Shown here one piece after another: positions 56,201 to 64,000 of a stretch of DNA of 64,000 nucleotides. The notes below the pieces were generated by a model, which worked only from the letters and a program-made list of their open reading frames with translations, had not been told where the DNA came from and did not search any database. The DNA is from Cydia pomonella (Eukaryota > Arthropoda > Insecta > Lepidoptera > Tortricidae), in NCBI RefSeq assembly GCF_033807575.1, contig NC_084703.1, positions 7,254,001-7,318,000 on the forward strand, given 5' to 3'. A program made the translations under genes and the position numbers. Position 1 is the stretch's first letter; each line of letters opens with the position of its first letter.

Positions 56201-59200
56201 ATTAAAAGTTCAATTAATTATAAGTTAATTAATTATTAATTTAGTTATTAGTCGATTTGTGATACAGTAAACTGCCTTAAAAGTGATACAAAAATCGGTT
56301 TTTGACTGATTTGTGTGTTCGTTCGTATAATTGTGATGCTCCTATATAATACTATATATAGTACAACGCTGCGCTACGCAGTGTAGCGTAAGCGCCCTTG
56401 ACAACAGATTCAGGTTTCATAGATAACGTCACAATTAATTATATTTACAATTAATAAGATAAATGCTCTCATGCTCTCGAGGTTGATGGCAAAAGGGAAA
56501 AAATAAACATATAATCTAATAATCAATATAATGTAATAATTCCAAAACAAAATAAAATATTTATTATACGTAAAATAAATATATAAATATTTTTATAATA
56601 AACAACATTGATTAAATTGCTATCGACGCGTAGCGCTTAAAAGTTGACATGTAATGTAACTCCATGCATGTTATAGGACTGCTATCGCCAACTGCTGGGC
56701 GAGCTCGGCGGACGTGTTGACCGCTCAGACCAACCAGTATAAACGCGTATCTCTGGCGCTCTCTCTTTATCAATGTTTCAGTCACGCTCGCGCGATGACA
56801 ATTTCACTTTACTCAAAAATGTGGGTACGTACTGTGTGAATTGGCAACTGATAAGCCAAGTTTACCAGTTGCCAATCCACACAGTACGTATCCACTTTTT
56901 TCTTACAGAAATAAATAAGTGGTTTTGTTTTAGAATATATTTTATGCTATTCGTGCACTATATAAATAATGATTGCTTGTATTTCTCTATGTAAGTGAAC
57001 TGTTATATTCTTTTGGAGAAATGAATTCTAATTTAAATTACAATTTTATCCAAACGTTATTTTCTTTCTAAATATTTTTGATCACTTTTAAGGCAGTTTA
57101 CTGAAACACTAATCGACTTATAATTAAGTAACTTATAATTCATTATTGATTAAAGTACTCTCTATTTATACTGTTTTTATTAGTATTGAACGCTAACCAA
57201 ATTTTGGTGGTAACTACTGGGAAAAAAAAATCCCAGTACTTACCACTGGTAACAACTTGGTGGTAACTAGTGGGAATAACCTGGTCTAATAATACAGCTA
57301 GACAGCCGTAGCTTTTTAAAATCTACAGATTAGCGCACACAACACTAAGTAAAAGGGGAAGCTAAGCAGTTCCAATTAAATATGGAGCGGAGCGGAGCTC
57401 TCCCACAATACATACCGAATTAGGATGGCCGCAAAATGCAATATCCAGGCTCAAACGTAATTAAGAAAACAAAAAGAAATGGTTGAGAACATATTTTTTA
57501 AACAAGTTATACATCCTATATCTATTGTTAAGTAAGATTTTTAAATATAGCTTTGATTTTATTTTACACACGAGTCAACCAAACAGTAATGAACCAAATA
57601 AACGGGTAAAATAAACATTGACAACACTAAATGATTTTTAAAAATTTAATGCCGGACATAAGCCATAAAATTGTTTATCTAACAAATCTATAATCTAACA
57701 AAATATTTGAAAATTGTTTACATTCCAAGTATGAGAAAAAAATTAATAAACAACGATTATACGAGTAGGATGACGCGGCTAAACAGATGCAAAAATAGTG
57801 TTGACTAGTTGTTACTTAGTAATGGTATGTAATTATATACGTTTTCTTAAGGCTTTTGGTGTCGCAATGAAAGGTGGCGTTGTGGTACCGGTGGTTGCAT
57901 CTATCGAGCGAAGCGTGGCGTGGTTTAGATAGTATTATTATAGTCGTTCAAAAGTTCAAATGCAAAGCTAGCCGGTGCACATTCGCACTAAACAGCATGA
58001 CAATGTTCATGTTATTGTCAATATGTCGATTATAGTGAATTACACATTAAAAGCACTAAAAGCAGTCATTTCGAATTGTCATAAGTCATACTAACTTAAG
58101 CCAAAACAACGGTTTTACTCACGCAATTTTAGTCACTCATGGAGACCTGTGCTCTCCGAAACATGTTGCACGAGTAACTCCAATTACGTGAGTTACACCG
58201 TTGATTTGGCTTAAGCAGTCATTTCTTTGAAAATGGTTAACCTTAGTGACTATACTATTCGTTATAAAACAACGAGTAAATGACTAGAATACGTTCATAT
58301 TTGGTACACATTTTAGTAATTATTAATTCGTTATATTCTAAAATTACACCGAGATTACAGTCGCGTGCATAGACTTTATAAATTATATGAAAATATCGCA
58401 AGGGGACATAGTATACTATAAATACATATAATTTAGAATTTGGTAGACATTTGAATAGGACGGAAATAGAGACGGAGGGTTGGAAATTAATAATAGTCGA
58501 AGGTGTTAGAATTCGTTATGCACGCGTCCGCGGTGGAGACCCTTAAAAGATCCGTCATTGAGGGCTTTGACAAAACTTTTTGGCAGTATCTGTGGCATAA
58601 ATATTTGGCAACAGAGTACGAATATTAATCATCCAAGTTCTTTCTTCTTTGGCAGATTTTGTGTTCAATATTATTGTATATATTTATACATGTATACATA
58701 ATATTTAGAAAAACATGCCTCCGACTGTATCGAATAGCTTAATATATATTCAAATATGTTTATATAAATCCAAAATATCCAAACCTTTATTAATTAATTA
58801 TTATTTCGTTTTTTTAGTATATATATATCTTTAATCCATTAGATATTTAGGTTACGTATAAGAAGTTCCAACTAATGTGACATTGTGTAAATACAATTTA
58901 ACATTAAAGATATTCACATTTCAATCGTCACAATAAATACTAGCACTGTACTTATTCTGCGTTTAACTTTTCTATAATGAATATCAATAACTACGAGTAT
59001 CAACGTTAATTATACATAGTGGGTAACCGTAACATTTAATGCGAACATTGTAGGTATTTATCTAAAATAAACCTTTTGCAATGGGGGCACAATCAGTGGA
59101 CTCGATAAAAATGCCTACCTAGCCACGACCACAGACATCTGAACTTCAAGTTGAACGTTGACTGACTAATCAAATCTATTGCAGCTGTCCAAATCTTCTC

Positions 59201-61049
59201 GAATATATGTCTATGATAAAGCACTGACCAGTGATATCACTTTTATGTCTCAAATATTTACTAAATGAGATCTTAGAGGCTCGCCTAATTCTTCAATTCA
59301 CTTTGATGTTAATAAAATCTTTATTGAAAAAAAAACCTTATTAATAACAGTGCAATGAGTAATCTATAGGTTTCATTTTAAGCATTTTTTTTATATTGGT
59401 CGATGCTTCAAGGGTTCATTTTCTAAATTGATCTTTAATATTTGACAATTAGGCCGTTATACCTATCGTTACCAAGCATAAAAGCAGCGATAGTGTAGTA
59501 TAGTGTGGCACTTCGCCTTCTGCCATTTTCTCGAGTATAATCTGGCCCCAGCTGTCTCTGGACGTGGCCATAAACAAAAGAATATGTTAGAACGCGTAAA
59601 TTAGTGCAAATAATTGTAGTAGCAATGCGGTAACTAGGTTGTCAAGCGCTTACCTTTGACAATCCGCTTAAGGAGCCGCACAATACAATCCATATCTACG
59701 GAATATATTGCACTCTATTCCGCGATTTAATATATTCCTTTGTCTACGGTAATGACGAAGGAAATCACACTGACTAGTGATAGCTCTTCTGTTTCCATTA
59801 ATCGAGTAGATGCGTTGGTGTGGTCAAGTCCAGCGGTTTACTTACCGTAGCCCTCGCCCTGCAGGAAGAGACGGAAAGCCTCGGAGATCTTGCCCGGCTG
59901 CTCCTCGAGAACCATGCCGCAGTCGGATATCTGAAGTCAGTCGATGGATTTATTTGACCACAATGAAATATGTACATAAGAAACGTAATTCTGATTATAT
60001 TTAGCGATTCAAATGTGATATAGATATGATAGCATTCATGAAAGCGCTTCGAAACCTAAAGGAACGACATAGATTCAATGTTTAGCAGCCTTGAAGTTGT
60101 CAGCAGTTGTCGATTTTACTCAAATGTGGCATCTGTAGTGGTCATACCGTATCGTCTAGATGAGCTAATACAACCCCTGTAATGTTTAACGCAGGCACAT
60201 AGTGGTCATACATATCCAAGAGTTGAGGGGTTGTAGCCGCCAATGAGATGTCACTGTATCCTCTAAATGATGAGGGGTCAAGGCTTTAGTAATATTCAGA
60301 ATAGGAATGATGACACATGTTGAAGTTTAGAACAAAATGTAGCTAAATTGACATAAAATGACAAATTTTTAATAATATATTATGAGCACAAAAATATATA
60401 TACCTAAATAATTCAAACATTAAGTCCTTTTTTGAGTTAAAAAAAGGTACAAATCGTTTTCTTACATTTCTTAAAAAAAATTGTTTAGCTATTACATAAA
60501 CGCAATATTTCACAGCAAAATTCGCTACTTTCTTGTTTTTCTTGCTTCTATTTGATCGTGACGTCGAGATCAAGTATCGTTTAGTAAGAGCGCCGTTTCG
60601 CGCGTAAAGTATGATTGACAGATTTTGACTGTTACTTCTAACTTTTGTATTGCTTTAATAAAAATGGCCCCATTTAGACATTTGATCCTCAAAACAGACT
60701 GATCGACTTATACCAATAGTTATTACTTATCATGTAACCCATTGAAGCCAGGGCGGTCTCTGCGTCGGTAGATGCCAAGGTGCGACCTTTATAATGAACC
60801 TACCTTCATCCAGGTGGAGTTGTTAGGGTTTAGCCGCCCATTGAACGTCACTGTATCCTCTACATGAGGAGACAGGGCTCCAGTAATGTTCAGCACAGGC
60901 GCCTTGATTGTCTCGGCGTCGCGCGAGATGCCGAGGTCGGTGCGGCGTAAGTAAGAGTCGATGAACAGCGACAGGTTGGTCGGGTTCACGTTGCGGTTGA
61001 AGTGCATGCGGTACATCTGCGTCAGGTCGTGGTTTCGCTCCTCGGGGAA
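53153..61049 (-). CDS. MESK2: NDRG-family protein (MESK2-like), 3' half only
   Basis: Spliced coding exons visible: 61049-60804, 59930-59846 and 53283-53153 (TAA at 53155-53153), giving about 153 C-terminal residues. The N-terminal exons must lie beyond base 64000; none was found between 61050 and the edge. Seen: MYRMHFNRNVNPTNLSLFID, YLRRTDLGISRD, APVLNITGALSPHVEDTV and ISDCGMVLEEQPGKISEAFR, all features of the alpha/beta-hydrolase fold of the NDRG family, then a divergent tail with SPTKIVLFRRLSDAERRRP and ending SEAIVC. Family knowledge: NDRG proteins lack a working hydrolase triad and act in stress, differentiation and trafficking; Drosophila MESK2 was found as a modifier of KSR/Ras signalling. 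A possible cassette exon lies at 59654-59695. The assignment to NDRG is strong; the orthologue number is uncertain. Confidence 0.92.
55989..57281. mobile_element. 1293-bp fold-back DNA element with 8-bp target duplication
   Basis: Flanked by TGGTCTAA (55981-55988 and 57282-57289). Ends GGGTTATTCCCACTAGTTAC and GTAACTAGTGGGAATAACC. The left arm runs to about 56288, the right arm starts about 57080. The arms contain repeats of a palindromic core (TTACCAGTGGTAA...CTGGGAAAA) with 36-38-bp spacing. The interior has no transposase; a second hairpin lies at 56821-56895. Confidence 0.9.
56821..56895. repeat. Inner hairpin within the fold-back element
   Basis: 30-bp arms (GTGGGTACGTACTGTGTGAA at the left, CACAGTACGTATCCAC at the right) pair at 28 of 30 positions around a 15-nt loop. 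The 73-aa ORF at 56773 runs through it and is spurious. Confidence 0.85.
58094..58215. repeat. 122-bp hairpin MITE
   Basis: CTTAAGCCAAAACAACGG pairs with CCGTTGATTTGGCTTAAG, and ACTCACG with CGTGAGT. Confidence 0.78.
59654..59695 (-). CDS. MESK2: Possible 42-nt cassette exon of the NDRG gene
   Basis: Acceptor ATTCCGTAG|ATATGG (weak pyrimidine tract) and a good donor CAAAG|GTAAGC flank exactly 42 nt. Inclusion keeps the frame: the phase-1 G of the upstream exon starts the codon, giving DMDCIVRLLKRIVK before the last exon. It is inferred from phase and splice sites only, so chance cannot be excluded. Confidence 0.5.
59846..59930 (-). CDS. MESK2: NDRG coding exon (28 codons)
   Basis: Acceptor ACTTCAG|ATATC and donor TACG|GTAAGT, phase 1. 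It encodes ISDCGMVLEEQPGKISEAFR and LFLQGEGY, the end of the conserved NDRG domain. Confidence 0.93.
60141..60299 (-). pseudogene. Two decayed partial copies of the NDRG 82-codon exon
   Basis: On the minus strand 60299-60207 reads LNITKALTPHHLEDTVTSHW, and 60198-60141 reads VPALNITGVVLAHLDDTV then a stop. Both mirror exon residues APVLNITGALSPHVEDTV. Both copies end near GTATGACCACTA. They lie 0.5 kb downstream of the real exon. Confidence 0.8.
60804..61049 (-). CDS. MESK2: NDRG coding exon (82 codons)
   Basis: Acceptor AATTCCAG|TTCCCC and donor ATGAAG|GTAGGT, phase 0 at both ends. It encodes the core of the NDRG fold from FPEERNHDLTQM to NPNNSTWMK. Two decayed partial copies lie in the next intron (60141-60299). 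Confidence 0.94.
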
Positions 61050-62536
61050 CTGGAATTTACAAATATACTTTTATGGCTTTGAAGTCAAAGCTAACTATCG
61101 TGTGGTGGGACCAGGATCCATGACATGCCTGTGGCGGGTATACAGTAGTTAGCAGCGCACAAATGTATCATGGATGGGTTAGAAGGAAGACAACGCTTCG
61201 CAATAGCTGAAAAGGTCAATTCATAATACTAACGAGAATTCGCATCCAAGATCAGTTTCATTAAGCCGTCACAGTCCGAGGTCTATGAAATGGTTATAAT
61301 AAGGTCGTCTACATATTTATGCAAAATGAGTCGATATCTTTAACCATGTCTGTACTAGCCGCAGGTGTCGTCTGCCTATGAGCAGTCCCTACGAAATTCT
61401 TTTATTTTAAAATATCAATAAGCTCTCTAAAGTAAAATTCACCATCTTCAATAAAACAACGGATTTCATGCAGCATGCGTTCGCACAGCCGTCCTTATCA
61501 CTTTGGTTTCATAACACATACCTGACTTATTATTATTGACTTACAACTATTTTAATCTTTCAAAGATTACATAAGACATGTTTTCTTTATAGTTTAATTA
61601 TGTACTTACTCAGAAATACTGCCGTGTAATAAAAGAGAAAAATAATCGGCACGGTAAAATGTAAATAAAAAATGTACCTATGCTGCCATATAATATAATT
61701 AAACTTTACGAATACAGAAGGCGGTTTGATGCAACCCTAAGCGGAAAGTAAAATGATCGTCACAAAAACCCACTTAATCACGTCACACGTGATATTCAGA
61801 ATAGGTCAAATTAACAAAATTGTTAATTGAAAGTCGCCGAATAATATCGCCAGCAATATCCGGCACGGGAGGCTCCAATCCGGACAGCGGCGTCGGAAAT
61901 GAACTAGGTATTTCAGATTGAACTAGGTATTCTGCTGCAGCTTTAGCTCGCCAAAGCCAGAAAATATCCGGGCCTAGCTTTTATTTCAAAATAAAACTTG
62001 ATAACAACGTTTAATACAAGTAATACAGCCGCTATAATAAGGTTTATTTTAAGATTAATTAGTGAATTTTCCTTGACACCTGACGATATGTTACTGCATC
62101 TATAGTTACGTAAAATCCCCTTAGTTGAAAATTTCTCGTTGAAGAGTTTATTATTTCATATGTTTAGGCAACCGCGTCTACGTCTGAGTACTGAAATCAA
62201 TCGCTATATGTCCCTAGAAGTTCCGATCTGAAGTCTCTCAAATATGGAAGGTAGAGGCAAGAAACAGAATCTCCATATACCAAAAAGTGTCCGACTAAAA
62301 ACCATAAATAGGTGGCGCTACAATACCTACAATACTTGAGAAAAAAAATCTAATCATAGACAGCTCACTTCACTTCGTCAATAACGCCTAGGTTCTTAGC
62401 TACTCTAGCGCTACTCTGGAGAGATTTGGAACTATTATTTATAGCTGACAGCTGGACACTGTTGCAACAGTTCTGCCTAAGGAGATTCTGTTCCTTGCCT
62501 CTACTTTCCATACTCTCAAACGCAAACCACTAAAGA

Positions 62537-62698
62537 AGAGACGCTTTCCACATATGTCGATATTCGTACGTTGACCAGCCTGCTGTTTTTATCTCTATTA
62601 CACGCGCATAATTATATTGCTGTCAAGCTCGCACAGTGACCTTCATGGGATAGAAACAGGCGGGCCAATGTACGAATATCTATGGAGAAAGCGTCTCT
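62537..62698. repeat. 162-bp inverted-repeat element
   Basis: AGAGACGCTTTCCACATATG at the left pairs with the reverse of GGAGAAAGCGTCTCT at the right; GATATTCGTACGTTG pairs with CAATGTACGAATATC. The interior (TCTCTATTACACGCGCATAA) matches 313-365. Confidence 0.75.
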
Positions 62699-62743
62699 GC
62701 TTTACCTTTGGCGCTTTTAAGAAATATATTAGAGGATCCCAAG

Positions 62744-63248
62744 CAGAGTTGGGTATTATGCGAATAAAATAATCATGCATCATGGGATTATTCGTGAATA
62801 TAATTGGGATCGTTAATCTAAATTATCAAGTAATATATCATTTATTCATTATTTTAATCGAATAAATAGCACGAATGATATGTATATCATTCGTGCTATT
62901 ACACTGCATGCATTCGTGATACACATATTATTCGTGTTACAGACAGCTGCAAAAATATGTATCGAGAGAATCGTCTCATAAATATGGTACTACGCTCTTA
63001 TTACACTGGAATAAGATGCTATGGAACATATTTTTGAGTAAGATGTGTACACCCATATTGTACACTTGACTCTTCATCTTTTTAATTCGACCAATATTAT
63101 TCCTGGATAATTTATTCATGGACTATTTTATTCACGATAAATTCATTCGTGGAATAAATTATTAGTAAATAATTTATTCCGATTGAATTGAGACGAATAA
63201 TCATTCCAAAAATGTATTCGTCATTTTAATAAATTTTGCCCATCTCTG
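62744..63248. mobile_element. 505-bp hAT-type non-autonomous element (MITE)
   Basis: Target duplication ATCCCAAG (8 bp) at 62736-62743 and 63249-63256. Ends CAGAGTTGGGTATTA and (reverse complement) CAGAGATGGGCAAAAT, the form common in hAT elements. The interior is full of ATTCGTG/GAATAA motifs, including a palindrome at 62865-62900. No transposase. Confidence 0.9.
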
Positions 63249-64000
63249 ATCCCAAGTAAGATAAAGATTAACCTTCATTAATGTGCTCACAGGATTTACG
63301 TACTAGGCGCACAGGCAATAGGGACCAGAAAAAGGTTAGCTACCTCGCTGTTGCATATTGTATATGTTTAAGGCTTTCCATTGGAGTTTAGCTCGTTTAG
63401 TAAGCACATCGGTGAAATAAAAAATAATTATTATTCTTTATATTTTTTATTACATGTAATCAAGAACATGTTCAGATACACTATAAATATATTTTATTTG
63501 ATGCAATATAATTTTCATCTGGTAATCACATTAGTGAAGGTCGGTCTTACTGAAAAGGTTCAGAGAAGAACCTCGAAAAGTACTTAACGCGAAATAGTTA
63601 TACCCAGGATGCATTGTGACCATAGTGTATAGAGCATGTAGCCATTCAGTTATATCCAGGGAGCGTAAATCGGTGCCAGGCCAACGTCTTCTCATACAGT
63701 GTACTTTATTAAAACCAAAAACATACACATGATAACGATAAATTTATAAGTTCGCGTTAGCACACAACATTTTATTAAAAATTCGCAAAAGCTATGGCTA
63801 TTTCATAAAATGTATAAAGCTTAAAAGCTAGGCAAACAAGTTAGAGGTTATTGATAAATTAGAGGTACATATTACTAAATCCAAGAGTTCACACGCCTAG
63901 ACGTTGACAGATTTGTTTCTTTTGAATCGGGGTTAGACCACGGCTACCGCATTGTTATATTAAATTAGCGGTTAAATGCAATGACTTCCAGTTGGTAATA

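Larger units (their letters stand above)
53284..59653. other. NDRG gene intron before the last exon
   Basis: 6.4 kb (or longer without the cassette exon). It contains the 1.29-kb fold-back (55989) and a hairpin MITE (58094). Otherwise it is AT-rich with no supported gene. Confidence 0.6.
61050..64000. other. NDRG gene intron running off the window
   Basis: No upstream NDRG exon was found. Contains an inverted-repeat element (62537-62698), a 505-bp hAT-type MITE (62744-63248) and AT-rich sequence. The ORF at 63531-63728 has no domain. Confidence 0.6.

Noticed and set aside
56773..56994. 73-codon ORF inside the fold-back as a cargo gene
   Set aside because: It reads straight through a hairpin and shows no domain; too short to be a transposase.
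61050..64000. Further upstream NDRG exons
   Set aside because: No minus-strand segment resembling the preceding NDRG region with usable splice sites was found, so the intron is taken to leave the window.

Overview
The window is nuclear DNA from an insect, almost certainly a moth or butterfly. Three genes interrupted by canonical GT/AG introns can be read exon by exon. The introns and intergenic DNA are full of element types typical of Lepidoptera: a short-LTR Mag-like Ty3/gypsy element, a mariner, tRNA-derived SINEs, LINE tails and many hairpin MITEs. No bacterial operon, CRISPR array, rRNA or convincing functional tRNA gene is visible.

Layout. (1) 1-4249: repeats and the probable 3' UTR of the syntaxin gene. 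(2) 4250-20474, minus strand: a complete syntaxin-7/12 type endosomal SNARE gene, seven coding exons, 264 residues. The 6.9-kb intron between its coding exons 4 and 5 holds a three-level nest: a dispersed lepidopteran repeat, split at a TA by a 1.3-kb mariner, itself split just after its transposase stop codon by a 4.47-kb LTR retrotransposon. (3) 20480-22111: a head-to-head intergenic region that must hold promoters for both flanking genes. (4) 22112-41819, plus strand: a complete PAN3 gene (subunit of the PAN2-PAN3 deadenylase), fifteen coding exons, 625 residues, followed by a possibly very long 3' UTR with a good poly(A) signal near 46276. (5) 46300-50000: intergenic repeats. (6) 53153-61049, minus strand: the last three constitutive coding exons of an NDRG-family gene (Drosophila MESK2 relative). 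Its N-terminal half lies beyond the right edge. A possible 42-nt cassette exon lies at 59654-59695.

All three exon chains were built by matching splice sites and reading phase. The syntaxin exons sum to 795 nt and the PAN3 exons to 1878 nt, both exact multiples of three with one open frame. Gene identities rest on remembered family features, not on a database search. The genes are unrelated in role (endosomal membrane fusion, mRNA poly(A) shortening, NDRG signalling/trafficking) and nothing suggests a shared pathway.

The most unusual material is structural: the nested insertion; a 1.3-kb fold-back element with an 8-bp target duplication and palindromic minisatellites in its inverted repeats; decayed partial duplicates of coding exons inside neighbouring introns of both PAN3 and the NDRG gene; and a coding 12-bp repeat in PAN3. 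I found no convincing new multigene system.
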